From Chloroflexi bacterium TSY (GTDB taxonomy: Bacteria; Chloroflexota; Anaerolineae; Caldilineales; Caldilineaceae), in contig JAHBNG010000027.1 in assembly GCA_019217005.1 (NCBI GenBank), forward strand, positions 82,984-146,983: a stretch of DNA of 64,000 nucleotides, written 5' to 3'. A program made the translations under genes and the position numbers. Under the pieces are notes generated by a model. That model searched no databases. It was not told the DNA's origin and worked only from the letters and a program-made list of their open reading frames with translations. Positions 19,362 to 28,248 of this stretch are shown piece after piece. Position 1 is the first letter of the stretch, and the number at the start of each line of letters is the position of its first letter.

Positions 19362-20294
19362 GTGTATGACACGCTAACTTATGCAGAATTAAAAACCATT
19401 GTGACAGAAACACATGGCATATGTGTATCCATCTATATGCCGACCAACTCTACTCATTTGGAGATGCAAGAAAAAGAGATCATCCGTTTACGCAATCTGC
19501 TCGATGAGGCGGAATCAACCCTGCGTATCACTGCACCGAATTTACGTACGCCTGACATTGAGCAACTGTTGGCTCCTGCCAAACGATTGCTATATGAGGA
19601 GCGTATAATCTGGCAGCAGAGAGACGCCGGGCTGGCTATCTTTCTCGCGCCAAACTTTTCGCGCGTGCTTCGACTGCCTCTGCCTACCGAGGCATTGGTT
19701 GTCGTTGGCCATCAATTTCACATCAAACCATTGCTACCATTGTTAACAGAAAACACCAACTTCTACATTTTGACATTGAGTCAGAAAGCCGTCCATCTCT
19801 TTCAAGGCGATCGATTCAACATCCACGAGCGTGAATTAACCGATGTTCCTCACAGTCTGGCCGAAGCGCTTCAGTGGGATGACTTTGAGCGGACTTTACA
19901 GTGGCACAGTGGTGATGGCAGAGCCGCAGCCGGTGGTCGTGTTGCCATATTCCATGGTCAGGGCATAGGCAGTAAGGAGATGCACAAAGAGAATTTACAG
20001 CGCTTTCTACAGCAGATTGCCGTTGGCGTGAAAAAGACGCTTAATGGTGAGAAGGCCCCCCTGGTTCTGGCGGGAGTTGACTATGTGCTTGCTATGTATC
20101 GCCAGCTCAACCAATACCCACATCTGGTCGATGAAGTGTTGGCTGGCAACCCCGATGAATGCTCGGCTCAGGCACTTCATGATCGAGCGTGGCCGTTCAT
20201 AAAGTCTCTATTAGATCATAAACAGAAGCAACAGATCGTTATCGACAGTTGGCCTCAACAAGCCAAGCATCTGACGCTCTGCGTCCAATCTTGA
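19362..20294 (+). CDS. baeRF-family (eRF1-like) protein, N-terminal part, frameshifted
   Basis: Resembles the bacterial/archaeal eRF1-related (baeRF) family, predicted ribosome-associated factors related to peptide release factor eRF1. Features are the N-terminal CVSIYMPT, the middle-domain stretch around WQQRDAGLAIFLAPNFSRVLRLP and LPLLTENTNFYILTLSQKAVHLFQGD, and the segment APLVLAGVDYVLAMYRQLNQYPHLV. The frame is lost near 20265: the family's C-terminal continuation (SDALRPILTAAQTGRVDTLF) is one base back. Here the shift is in the opposite sense to most others in the window (a missing base or two extra). The start is GTG 19362, after GGAAGGAGG. Confidence 0.72.
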   Translation: MYDTLTYAELKTIVTETHGICVSIYMPTNSTHLEMQEKEIIRLRNLLDEAESTLRITAPNLRTPDIEQLLAPAKRLLYEERIIWQQRDAGLAIFLAPNFSRVLRLPLPTEALVVVGHQFHIKPLLPLLTENTNFYILTLSQKAVHLFQGDRFNIHERELTDVPHSLAEALQWDDFERTLQWHSGDGRAAAGGRVAIFHGQGIGSKEMHKENLQRFLQQIAVGVKKTLNGEKAPLVLAGVDYVLAMYRQLNQYPHLVDEVLAGNPDECSAQALHDRAWPFIKSLLDHKQKQQIVIDSWPQQAKHLTLCVQS

Positions 20295-20530
20295 CGGCCG
20301 CCCAAACAGGGCGCGTTGATACACTCTTTGCTGCTGTGGGTCAACAACAGTGGGGCTATTTCGAACCGGAGACGGGCTACATTCATCTCTATGACCGTGC
20401 CGAACCCGGCAGTGACGATCTATTCAATTTGGCTGCCATTGATACATTGAAGAACGGCGGTGTGCTCTATCCAGTATTGCCGGAAGATGTTCCCAGTCAT
20501 ACGGGGATCGCAGCAATTTATCGCTATTGA
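20249..20530 (+). CDS. baeRF-family protein, C-terminal part
   Basis: C-terminal eRF1 domain-3-like piece of the preceding gene in another frame: LRPILTAAQTGRVDTLFAAVGQQQWGYF, then DLFNLAAIDTLKNGGVLYPVLPED and GIAAIYRY. The TTG at 20249 is simply the first possible start in this frame, inside the overlap; true continuity begins about 20266. If one base is restored near 20265 the gene runs 19362-20530, about 389 residues, normal for the family. A 12-bp gap separates it from the DUF2267 gene. Confidence 0.68.
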   Translation: MASTSQASDALRPILTAAQTGRVDTLFAAVGQQQWGYFEPETGYIHLYDRAEPGSDDLFNLAAIDTLKNGGVLYPVLPEDVPSHTGIAAIYRY

Positions 20531-20542
20531 AAGGAAAACATC

Positions 20543-20986
20543 ATGTCACAAACAGGCTTTAGAGGATTCGATCATACAGTGCACGAGACAAATACTTGGT
20601 TGCACGAAATATCAGATGTGATGGGGCATCCCGACCGACAGGTTGCTTATCACGCGCTACGTGGTGTGCTCTTTGCCTTGCGCGATCGGCTGACTGTGGC
20701 CGAAGCGCTGAACCTGTCAGCGCAACTACCGATGCTCATCCGTGGCATCTATTTTGAAGGGTATAAAGCGTCGGGGAAGCCCGAGAAATTTCACCTGGAC
20801 GAATTTCTGGCGCGAGTGAGTAAAGAACTGAGATCTTGCGGTCGCGTCAACCCGGAAAGGGTCACACGTGCTGTCTTTCAGGTTCTGGAACGTCACGTGA
20901 CAGCTGGCGAGATTGAGGATATCCGCACGAGCTTGCCAAGGGATATTCGTCGTCTGTGGCCAGAGCAAATGTTGGAAGCTACTTAA
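20543..20986 (+). CDS. DUF2267 family protein
   Basis: A 147-residue protein matching DUF2267: FDHTVHETNTWLHEISDVMG, then AYHALRGVLFALRDRLTVAEALNLSAQLPMLIRGIYFEGY, then FLARVSKEL and RVTRAVFQVLERHVTAGEIEDIRTSLP. The family is all-helical, of unknown function, and is often found beside universal stress and CBS proteins in stress or hypoxia gene sets. AAAGGAAA precedes ATG 20543. It is intact. Confidence 0.88.
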   Translation: MSQTGFRGFDHTVHETNTWLHEISDVMGHPDRQVAYHALRGVLFALRDRLTVAEALNLSAQLPMLIRGIYFEGYKASGKPEKFHLDEFLARVSKELRSCGRVNPERVTRAVFQVLERHVTAGEIEDIRTSLPRDIRRLWPEQMLEAT

Positions 20987-21133
20987 TGATGGTGGGTCGC
21001 GCGTTTATGGATGCAACTCAAAGAGAACCTGACCACTTGACCAGCTCTGAAACTCAGCAGGTATCCAGTCTTTCATCTCCCCAATTGCGCGAAGCGATTA
21101 GGGAGATTTTGTTGTAAAGTGTAGAGGGGAGCC

Positions 21134-21193
21134 TGATGGTGGACACAGTCGGACCCGTGCCCGCATTCTGGGAATGCTTGTTGTCCACCATCA
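21134..21193. repeat. Inverted repeat upstream of dnaJ
   Basis: Perfect 12-bp arms TGATGGTGGACA (21134-21145) and TGTCCACCATCA (21182-21193) around a 36-base loop, ending 37 bp before the dnaJ start. It could be a regulatory hairpin in the dnaJ leader or another small mobile palindrome. It is not a CIRCE sequence. Confidence 0.45.
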
Positions 21194-21230
21194 GCCTATC
21201 TAATACAGATTTTGGTATAAAGTTAAAGAT

Positions 21231-22334
21231 ATGGAAAGAACTGCGCAGCGCGATTACTACGAGATACTTGGCGTTTCGCGTGACGCCGATGAAAAGAAGA
21301 TCAAGAACGCCTTTCGCGAACTTGCCCGCAAATATCATCCTGACCACAACAAAGAAGAGGGGGCAGAGGAGCGTTTCAAAGAAATTGCGGAAGCCTATGG
21401 CGTCTTGTCTGACCCGGACAAGCGTGCCTTGTATGATACGCGCGGTTTTGCTGGTGTCGAAGGATTCTCTGCTGACGATCTCTTTGGTGGCATTAACTTT
21501 GATGAAATCTTTCGCGGTTTTGGCTTTGGCCGAGAGAATCATTTGGGGGGCGGGAGCATCTTCGATAGCTTCTTTGGGCGGCGGCGTCATGCAGGACCGA
21601 CACGTGGAGCCGATATTGAAGTGAATCTGGAAGTCCCATTGGAGCGGACGTTGGCAGGAGGCGAGGAGACCGTTCACTTTGCTCGTCGCGTCACTTGTGC
21701 TAACTGCAATGGCTCCGGTGCAGAACCTGGAACAGAGCCGCGTCAATGTACTAATTGTCATGGTTCGGGACAGCGTGTGGAAGGACGGCGGGATAAAGGC
21801 GTTCTGTTCCAGCAGATTACGTTTTGTCCACTCTGCCATGGTCGCGGCACCATCATTGATGAGCCGTGTGCCACATGCAGCGGACAAGGAGAGATCGAGC
21901 AGGATGAAACGCTCACGGTCACCATCCCACCTGGTTTTGAAGAACGCATGGCGCTGCGCTTTCCAGGGCGCGGCTATCCGAGTAAAGCTCTTGATGGTCC
22001 AACCGGTGACGTGTATGTCACCGTACGCAGTGCGCCCGACCCACGCTTTGAGCGGCGAGGAAGCAATCTGTGGCGAATGGAAACGATCTCCGCCGTCGAT
22101 GCAACGCTCGGCACTGATTTGGAGGTTCCAACGCTGGATGAGCCACTTCTGGTGACTATTCCATCTGGCACGCAACCCGGCACCGTGGTACGTCTGCGTG
22201 GTCAAGGATTACCCTTGTTTGGCTCGGAGCAACGAGGAGATATTCTGTTGGCCGTGCAGGTACAGATTCCGCAGTCGATCTCTGCGGATGAGAGGCAGCT
22301 TTATGAACAAATCAAGGCGTTGGAGAGCGCTTAA
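21231..22334 (+). CDS. dnaJ: Chaperone DnaJ
   Basis: A 367-residue DnaJ (Hsp40), co-chaperone of DnaK that stimulates its ATPase and delivers unfolded proteins. The J domain is at about 8-70 with HPD in RKYHPDHNKEE. A Gly/Phe-rich linker (about 76-118) follows. Four zinc-finger repeats are present: CANCNGSG, CTNCHGSG, CPLCHGRG and CATCSGQG. Two C-terminal substrate-binding domains follow, with PPGFEERMALRFPGRGYP and GDVYVTVR. It is complete. No dnaK or grpE is adjacent, so this is likely an extra, island-encoded DnaJ. The start at ATG 21231 has only a weak ribosome-binding site. Confidence 0.95.
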   Translation: MERTAQRDYYEILGVSRDADEKKIKNAFRELARKYHPDHNKEEGAEERFKEIAEAYGVLSDPDKRALYDTRGFAGVEGFSADDLFGGINFDEIFRGFGFGRENHLGGGSIFDSFFGRRRHAGPTRGADIEVNLEVPLERTLAGGEETVHFARRVTCANCNGSGAEPGTEPRQCTNCHGSGQRVEGRRDKGVLFQQITFCPLCHGRGTIIDEPCATCSGQGEIEQDETLTVTIPPGFEERMALRFPGRGYPSKALDGPTGDVYVTVRSAPDPRFERRGSNLWRMETISAVDATLGTDLEVPTLDEPLLVTIPSGTQPGTVVRLRGQGLPLFGSEQRGDILLAVQVQIPQSISADERQLYEQIKALESA

Positions 22335-22475
22335 TCTATCAGGGGGACAACCAATCGCCAACTGACCGACTGGTTTCAAGCCCACGCAGGCACGGTCAAG
22401 TTGTCGATGGCGGGACTCTTTGGTGTCTTGGGTGTTTGGTTGGGGTATATGGTTCTGATTGTATGAGATAAGAAA

Positions 22476-23265
22476 ATGACCATTTCTCTGGGCGAATTTT
22501 TCAAACGTTTCTTGCTGATTTTACTGATCTTGTTGTTTGTGCTGGGCATGCTGATGGCGCGTTCATCGCTCATTCTGGGCTTTCTGGCTGCCGTGGTTGC
22601 GGTGGGGATCAGTATACCATCTCGGTTTCTACAGCGTCTTGGCTTGTGGCGGGGGTGGGCCATTTTCATTGCAACGCTTGTTGTGAATGTTCTCTTTATC
22701 TTTCTGATGCTATTGATTGTGCCTGCGCTCATCTACGACATTGGGCAGTTGCTGTCCAGCGTACCAGATGCCACAAGTTCAGTCTTCTCTTCTTATGAAT
22801 CGCTGCGTGAAAGCAACGCGTTTTTGGCGGCCAACCTGCCCTCCCTGCGACCACTTTTTGAGGGTGCCACAGAGGCCCAGGTATTGGCGATAGACCAGGG
22901 GACGATCACGCTCTTCATCAACCAGATCTTCAACGCCAGCTTGGCTGTTGCCCGGCATGTCCTGGGCGGCATGAACACACTGTTCGCTGTTGCTCTCAAT
23001 TTTGCCTTCGTACTCTTTGTTGCTGTCTTCTTCCTGGTTGATCCCAAGAGCTACGTCAAGGCCAGCCTCTTTTTAATGCCGCAACGCTATCATGCGCGGG
23101 CCGTAGTGATCTGGAACGAACTCTATCAGACGCTGATTACCTGGATTACAGGGCAATTACTTTCAGGCAGCATCACGGTTGGGCTGGTTTGGCTGATCAT
23201 GGGGCTACTGTTGCAGATGCCCCATTCGCTCGTCGTGGCGATCTTTGCCGGCATGGCAACCTTTA
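22476..23265 (+). CDS. AI-2E family transporter, N-terminal part (IS-interrupted)
   Basis: N-terminal about 263 residues of an AI-2E/YdiK/TqsA-type membrane protein. The members characterised as exporters or Na+/H+ antiporters have eight helices. Membrane helices lie at about 8-60 and 68-92; a soluble region with SSVPDATSSVFSSYESLRESNAFL follows, then helices from about 170. At 23265 the gene is cut by an ISAzo13-like element. Joining base 23265 to 24563 restores MATF-IPNIGAFLPLIP exactly in frame, so the gene ran 22476-25038. Residues after 23265 in the open frame come from the IS. Confidence 0.85.
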
Positions 23266-24559
23266 GGCTAAACCAAAAAAATAATTATACGCGAACGAGA
23301 GAATGGAGAGGGGGAATAAGGACAAACCATTTTTCTAAACCAGGTAAACGTTGGAAGCGTTGTTCCAAACGGTCCATCTCTTTCTGAGTGAGTTTGACGC
23401 CGGTCTCATAAAGAGTGGAATTCAGGTGAACGAAGGGTTGTAGTTGGTTAAAGCGAAAAGAACGGGCAAAATTGAGAACGGTCTCAAGAGAATCGAGAAG
23501 AGAACCGTTCCAGTGTTTTCAAGATGGCCCCAAACCCGTTCGATGGGGTTGTATTTACTGTGATAAGGAGGGTAGCAGGCGAGCTGAATAGAGAGACGAT
23601 AGTGCTCAACAAACTGAGTGAGACGATACATAAACTGAGTCCGACGGGTATGATTTTCGGGACCATTGTCCTGATTGATCACGAGGGTCTTGACGTGAGG
23701 AAAGTGTTCACGTACGCTTTCCCAAAAATCAATCAGGCAGTCGACAATACAGTCACTCGTCACTTTCGACTGAGTCAAGTAAAGAAAGAGTTCCTTGGTT
23801 GAAGGGAGGTAAATGCCAAAGGAGTGACTTTCTCGGTCTTCTTATCTTGAAAGTCATGATCGAGCGCTTTGACAACCACTCGACTTATCCCTTCTCTCGA
23901 GAAACGGTCAAGTAAAATCGTCGCTTTGGCATCCCAAGAGGCGCAGAACCGTCTCGTCTGCATCCGCTTCTTGATTGATCTGATGAATTCTATCAAAGAT
24001 CGCATCGGTCTCTGGGATCTTTTCACTGGTTGACTTTTTTTGACCCGGTTTGAGCCATAGCCTAACTCATTGAGCTTCAAGCGGATGGCCTCTTCGCCAG
24101 GCAATTCCTCATCTGTGTATCCTTTCTGCTCGATGAGCTGGGTACGCATTTCGGCGGCGGTTAGTCGAGTGTACAATTGGGGGGTTCGAAAGGTGGGATC
24201 GGTCTGGCTGAATTGATCGGCGATTTCAACCATATCGGCCAGTAAAGTGGGGATATGGTCTTCGGCTTTTGCGACCACGTCGGTGGCTTTGGTCGACATA
24301 ACAGAAGCCGCCTTCTAGTTCTTCCAGGGCTTTGGCTATCGTCGCCCGATTCCAGCCCAACTCTCGTTCTGCTTTCGTCGGACTCCCTTCGCATATCGTT
24401 TTGACCGTTTGGGCCATGAAGTGCCTTCTTTCGTATCCACTTAACATGGCCTTCGTCTCTTTCAAGACTTCAACCATTTCTGGCGAGATTGTCATTTTTG
24501 CTCCTTTTGGAGAGCTAGTTTAACACCTTCTCGCGTATATTTTATTTTTTGGATTGGCC
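23266..24559 (-). mobile_element. ISAzo13-like insertion sequence (1,294 bp)
   Basis: Ends GGCTAAACCAAAAAAATAA (left) and, inverted, GGCCAATCCAAAAAATAAA (right), continuing as ATACGCGA on both sides. The flanking direct repeat is TTA (23263-23265 and 24560-24562). Removing the element plus one TTA restores the host reading frame. It carries one transposase gene on the minus strand, broken by frameshifts. Confidence 0.82.
23330..24495 (-). pseudogene. ISAzo13-family transposase, multiply frameshifted
   Basis: Read on the minus strand from ATG 24495. The N-terminal helical domain is MTISPEMVEVLKETKAMLSG with SPTKAERELGWNRATIAKAL. In another frame from 24299 come RLTAAEMRTQLIEQKGYTDEELPGEEAIRLKLNELGY and SWDAKATILLDRFSREGISRV with ALDHDFQDKKTEK. 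From 23778 come LVINQDNGPENHTRRTQFM and ACYPPYHSKYNPIERVWGHLEN. The last piece (LETVLNFARSF, LYETGVKLTQKEMDRLE, LPGLEKWFV) is in yet another frame. The Asp residues in WDAK and NQDNGPEN and the Glu in NPIERVW give a DDE triad. At least three shifts make it inactive as read. Confidence 0.8.
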
Positions 24560-24562
24560 TTA

Positions 24563-25038
24563 TTCCAAATATTGGCGCATTTTTGCCCCTGATTCCCATC
24601 ATTATCTTCACCCTTGCCTATGATCCGGCGCAACTCCCACTCTTCGTGCTCGTCTATCTAAGCATCCAGCTGTTGGAGAGCAATGTGATCACGCCGTCCA
24701 TTGTCAAGGCCCAACTACACATTCCAGCTGGTGCGATGATGATCTTCCAATTGTTAATGACGTTGGCGTTTGGTGCCCTGGGCCTACTCCTGGCCGTGCC
24801 CATCTTTGCCGTACTCATTGTGTTGGTGCGCGAAATCTACGCATATGACATTCTGGGGCTGCGCACAATCAACATTGCACTGGAAGGCGATGCCACAGGG
24901 CGACTCCAAATTGTTGCTAGGAGTGTTGAAGCAGAAGAGGCTCCGATGACGCTGCCGGCACGTCCGTCATGGATACAATTGGGCAGAGGAATGATACGTA
25001 GACCACCACGTTTCAATTCAAAGGTGGCCAGGGAATGA
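24563..25038 (+). CDS. AI-2E family transporter, C-terminal part
   Basis: C-terminal portion of the split transporter: IPNIGAFLPLIPIIIFTLAY, LFVLVYLSIQLLESNVITPSIVKAQLHIPAGAMMIFQLLMTLAFGALGLLLAVPIFAVLIVLVREIYAYDI. This has the family's conserved E-x-N-x-I-x-P motif and three membrane helices, plus a soluble tail of about 60 residues. It cannot be translated independently at normal efficiency; the first ATG is 24583. The product is dead unless the IS excises precisely. Confidence 0.82.
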
Positions 25039-25078
25039 ATTCTGTGGAATGCCCCCACCAAACCACAAAGAGTTGTCT

Positions 25079-25618
25079 ATGAATGCAGTTGTTCAACCAA
25101 GGTTATTTTGGTCTAAACACCAACGACGACGGTATCGTGAAATTGCCGAGATCTTGACTCGTCACGGGTTGGGGGCGCTCGTCACCCATCTAGGATTGGA
25201 ACACTATCTCAATTTGACCCAGCGGTTGCTGCGCGGCAGTCAACCGACTCACAATGGGCGCTCACCTGCTGAACATCTGCGCATAGCACTGGAGGAACTT
25301 GGCCCCACTTTTATCAAGGTCGGGCAGCTATTGAGCACGCGCCCGGACTTGTTGCCACCCGACTATATCGACCAATTGAAGCAACTGCAGGACAATGTGC
25401 CAGCCGTACCCTGGCCTGAAATCGAGCCGTTGATTGAGGCTGAACTGGGGCAGCCAGTGATCAAACGTTTTGCCTCCTTTGAGACCACGCCCCTCGCCTC
25501 GGCTTCGCTGGGGCAGGTTTACGCGGCCACGCTCCACACAGGCGAAGAAGTTGTTGTCAAAGTTCAGCGACCAGGGATCGAACCGATCATTGAAACTGAT
25601 CTAGAGATACTCATAGAC
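25079..25618 (+). CDS. ABC1/UbiB-like atypical kinase, N-terminal part (MITE-interrupted)
   Basis: First 180 residues of an ABC1/UbiB/ADCK family protein, atypical kinase-fold ATPases linked to quinone or isoprenoid lipid biology. RRRYREIAEILTRHGLG, the KxGQ motif in TFIKVGQLLSTRPDLLP, ASLGQVYAA and the Lys motif VVVKVQRPG are visible. The last host codon before the insertion is GAC (Asp) at 25616-25618. The MITE then supplies a short false C-terminus and a stop at 25643. I prefer ATG 25079 to 25049 because the family's basic N-terminus begins there. Confidence 0.85.
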
Positions 25619-25835
25619 TCAGTAGATCCAAATTTCAGGTTTTGAGAGAGAATTCTGGCTAAACAGTTGACATAAATACAAATTTGCCGGTCGATATCTA
25701 GTTTTTGCGTTAGATTTGGGCGATTTTCAGATATGAAATAGGTTGTTTTCTGTAACCGAAATCTGAATAAATGACTCCAAAATCCCTGCAATCTCGACTG
25801 AAAATAGCCAAAAACGCCAAATTTGGATCTACTGA
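25619..25835 (+). mobile_element. MITE C, copy 1 (217 bp, GAC target duplication)
   Basis: A 217-bp non-coding element with terminal inverted repeats TCAGTAGATCCAAATTT. It is flanked by direct repeats GAC (25616-25618 and 25836-25838). Removal with one GAC restores the kinase reading frame exactly (EILID-LAQYAQNH). The same element, inverted and nearly identical, is at 36133-36349 and also flanked by GAC. Confidence 0.88.
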
Positions 25836-25838
25836 GAC

Positions 25839-26987
25839 TTGGCTCAGTATGCCCAGAATCATAGCTCGTGGGCCGAATTGTACAATTTAGTGGAGATGGC
25901 GGAAGAGTTTGCCGCCGTCATCCGCAATGAACTGGATTATTTGCGTGAAGGGCGTCATGCAGAACAGCTCCATGAAAATTTTGCCCAAGCAGAGTATGTT
26001 CATGTTCCCACCATTTATTGGGAATACACCACCCGGCGCATTCTTGTGATGGAGCGCCTTGATGGGATTAAGATTGATGATGTAGATGGCCTGAACGCGG
26101 CTGGCTATGACTGTCGTGAGGTTGCACAGCGCGCTACTCGTTTTGTCTTTAAGGAGATTCTTGAAGATGGCTTCTTCCACGGCGACCCTCATCCAGGGAA
26201 CTATGTTGTCCTGCCGGGGACGGTGATTGGTGTGATGGATTTTGGCAAGGTCGGCTATCTGGATGACCGAGACCGATTCGACCTTACGCTGATGTTCATT
26301 GCGCTGATCCAGATGGATGCATCCGGTCTAGTCGATCAGATGATCCGTCTGAACTTTGTGGGGAGAGATGTGGACCGAACGGCTCTGGAGCATGATCTGA
26401 GCCGGGTGCTCAGGCAGTACGCAGGAGTCCCTCTACACGATATTCGCATCACCGAGTTGGTTAACGTGCTCGTCACCATTATCTTCCGCCATCGTCTGCG
26501 GCTACCAGCGGATTTCATTTTGCTCTTGCAAACGCTTTCGATGATGGAAGCTACTGCCATCAAGTTGGAACCTGATTTTGATATCTTTGCGGTTTCCGAA
26601 CCCTATGTACGCCGCTTCAAACGGCAACTCTGGCTGCCATCGAAATGGGGGCCAGAAGCATTACGCGGCGCAGTGGGGCTGGCTGATGCCTTCACACGGT
26701 TTCCACAACAGACGGTACGCCTTCTCGGGCAATTGGAGAATGGCGAACTTAGCGTCCAAATTCGTATGCCAGAGCTACCCACAGCCCTACACGAACTTGA
26801 TCGCATCGCCAACCAACTTTCGGTGACGGTATTGATCGCCGCCTTTATCATTGCCGTTGCCCGTCTGATTCCCCTGCTGGATCTGAACTGGCCCTGGAGT
26901 ATTGCTACATGGCTGGTCATGGTTGCGTTTGCTTTTGTGAGTCTAGCCGGGTTATGGTTGCTGTGGCGTATTATACGCTCCGACTAA
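25839..26987 (+). CDS. ABC1/UbiB-like atypical kinase, C-terminal part
   Basis: Remaining 382 residues: VEMAEEFAAVIRNELDYLREGRHAEQ (family invariant N/E-L-D region), VPTIYWEYTTRRILVMERLDGIKIDD, then the catalytic HGDPHPGNY and metal-binding VMDFGKVGYL. Two membrane helices are near the C-terminus (about 317-340 and 350-375), as in UbiB. The frame has no proper start after the MITE; TTG 25839 is a host Leu codon. Rejoined, the protein is about 562 residues, the normal family length. Confidence 0.85.
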   Translation: MAQYAQNHSSWAELYNLVEMAEEFAAVIRNELDYLREGRHAEQLHENFAQAEYVHVPTIYWEYTTRRILVMERLDGIKIDDVDGLNAAGYDCREVAQRATRFVFKEILEDGFFHGDPHPGNYVVLPGTVIGVMDFGKVGYLDDRDRFDLTLMFIALIQMDASGLVDQMIRLNFVGRDVDRTALEHDLSRVLRQYAGVPLHDIRITELVNVLVTIIFRHRLRLPADFILLLQTLSMMEATAIKLEPDFDIFAVSEPYVRRFKRQLWLPSKWGPEALRGAVGLADAFTRFPQQTVRLLGQLENGELSVQIRMPELPTALHELDRIANQLSVTVLIAAFIIAVARLIPLLDLNWPWSIATWLVMVAFAFVSLAGLWLLWRIIRSD

Positions 26988-27059
26988 TCGGGTGTGACCG
27001 CTATCAGGCATGAAGGGAGCATTTACGTTTGGAGACGAACCATAATCCGCGCGTCCGTG

Positions 27060-27145
27060 AGACCTGTCAGGTTCGGCACATTGCGGGTCGAGAAACGTAC
27101 AGGTCAGTCAGTTACTTAACCCGTCAACCCGAACCTGACAGGTCT
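27060..27145. repeat. Palindromic repeat between kinase and toxin genes
   Basis: Arms AGACCTGTCAGGTTCGG (27060-27076) and CCGAACCTGACAGGTCT (27129-27145) are perfectly complementary, with a 52-base loop. It sits between convergent genes and could act as a transcript-end hairpin or be a small mobile palindrome; there is no T-tract. Confidence 0.55.
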
Positions 27146-27203
27146 GGTTGCCCCGCCGATTATCTTGCCCCCAAACTCAAAGGCACCCGATATGAACATT
27201 TGT

Positions 27204-27635
27204 TCAATCGTCAGCAGCTAATGGTTCGAGAAAGGTGCGTACCGGCACAATCGGTATTGTGCGGAAGTCACCGAGAGCGAGCAGATGACGGTCGCCACTC
27301 GCAATCAGGTTAGCCTGTCCATCAATGGCACAAGCAAGGACATGTTCATCATCGGGATCGTCAGGAATTGCACCCCACACATCTGCTGTGCCAGGCACGA
27401 CAAGTGCATCCTTCTGTAGCAACTTGGTCAATGCCTCAACGTCATCGTCCGTGACGTGATACTTACGCCGAATCCGTTCATACCCGAGGGTATGACGAAT
27501 CTCGGCAATCAAGGCAGGCGATGTGATCAGCAGGTAACGACGCTCGCGCCATTGCTGAATCGCCTGGGCAGGTAAACCATGCGTGACCAATATACTGCTG
27601 ACGAATAGATTGGTATCCAAAACGACACGTAGCAT
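27204..27635 (-). CDS. PIN-domain toxin (VapC/PilT-like)
   Basis: A 143-residue PIN-domain protein, probably a Mg2+-dependent ribonuclease toxin. Acidic active-site residues are visible in VVLDTNLFVS (Asp), LIAEIRHTL (Glu) and PDDPDDEHVLACAI plus SGDRHLL (Asp). Its ATG (27635) overlaps the antitoxin stop as TGATG, after GAGGAAGG, so translation is coupled. The conserved residues look intact. It belongs to the PIN_3 (COG1569-like) type rather than classic VapC. Confidence 0.85.
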   Translation of the reverse strand: MLRVVLDTNLFVSSILVTHGLPAQAIQQWRERRYLLITSPALIAEIRHTLGYERIRRKYHVTDDDVEALTKLLQKDALVVPGTADVWGAIPDDPDDEHVLACAIDGQANLIASGDRHLLALGDFRTIPIVPVRTFLEPLAADD

Positions 27636-27919
27636 CAACCTTCCTCGACAACACGATGGCGAACGGCCTCTAGGGCAGTGGCTACATCTTGCAATACTTC
27701 ATCTTCTGGCACATCCGGAAGACGACGCCGAATTTGGTCCAATATCCGAAAACGTTCCTCGCGTTCGGCGATCAACTGTTCAAACATGGCAATCGGGATC
27801 ATCGCTACCATCGGTTTGCCTGATCGCTCGACAATGACCGTTTCCCCACCATAGTGAACTTGGCCGATCAAATCGGATAATTTGTTCCGTACCTCACGTG
27901 TACCGACATGTATTGACAT
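27635..27919 (-). CDS. Phd/YefM-type antitoxin
   Basis: A 94-residue Phd/YefM-fold protein: VGTREVRNKLSDLIGQVHYGGETVIVERSGKPMVAMIPIAMFEQL is the typical DNA-binding N-terminal domain. A basic, flexible C-terminal tail should wrap the PIN toxin. It is the first gene of the pair and is expected to repress its own promoter; palindromic TGTGTACA sites lie 43-79 bp upstream. Confidence 0.88.
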   Translation of the reverse strand: MSIHVGTREVRNKLSDLIGQVHYGGETVIVERSGKPMVAMIPIAMFEQLIAEREERFRILDQIRRRLPDVPEDEVLQDVATALEAVRHRVVEEG

Positions 27920-27948
27920 GATTCATCTCCATTATCTGAATGAAAAGG

Positions 27949-27998
27949 AGCATATCATAAATGTGTACAATATGTCAATTGTGTTTCATGTGTACACA
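27949..27998 (-). promoter_or_regulatory. Probable toxin-antitoxin promoter and operator
   Basis: On the minus strand TTGACA (27978-27973) and TATGCT (27954-27949) are 18 bp apart, a plausible -35/-10 pair for the antitoxin gene. A perfect palindrome TGTGTACACA (27989-27998) and a half-matching TGTGTACA (27962-27969) flank or overlap the -35, as expected for Phd-type autoregulation. The assignment is from position and symmetry only. Confidence 0.45.
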
Positions 27999-28151
27999 AG
28001 CCGTTGCATAAGTACTGATATTATCCCTGAAGTATCTCAGTATCATCCTCAAGTAATTCAATACTAGCCAAGTGGCTAGGGCGGTCACTCTCCATGCTGC
28101 TGGTATAATCGCTGCTTTTTTGGGTTTATACTGAGACAGTCACTACACTTG

Positions 28152-28210
28152 CCCAGAAAAGTTTCGTACCACATCTCTCAGAGCAGAGATGGGACAAAAC
28201 TTTTCTGGGG
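28152..28210. repeat. Palindromic repeat upstream of permease gene
   Basis: Inverted repeat CCCAGAAAAGTTT ... AAACTTTTCTGGG with matching inner bases (GTACCACATCTCT / AGAGATGGGAC). It is the only notable structure in the gap 28001-28248. It ends 38 bp before the permease start and argues against extending that gene upstream to 28189. Confidence 0.55.
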
Positions 28211-28248
28211 GACTATATCAACCCACATCAACCCGCAATCTTGCAACC

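Noticed and set aside
22335..22466. Short frame after the DnaJ stop ending in a single hydrophobic helix (LSMAGLFGVLGVWLGYMVLIV)
   Set aside because: Looks like a possible mini membrane protein, but no start codon with a ribosome-binding site supports more than about 22 residues.
28189..28248. Upstream extension of the first permease
   Set aside because: These codons are the right arm of a palindromic repeat, not permease sequence.
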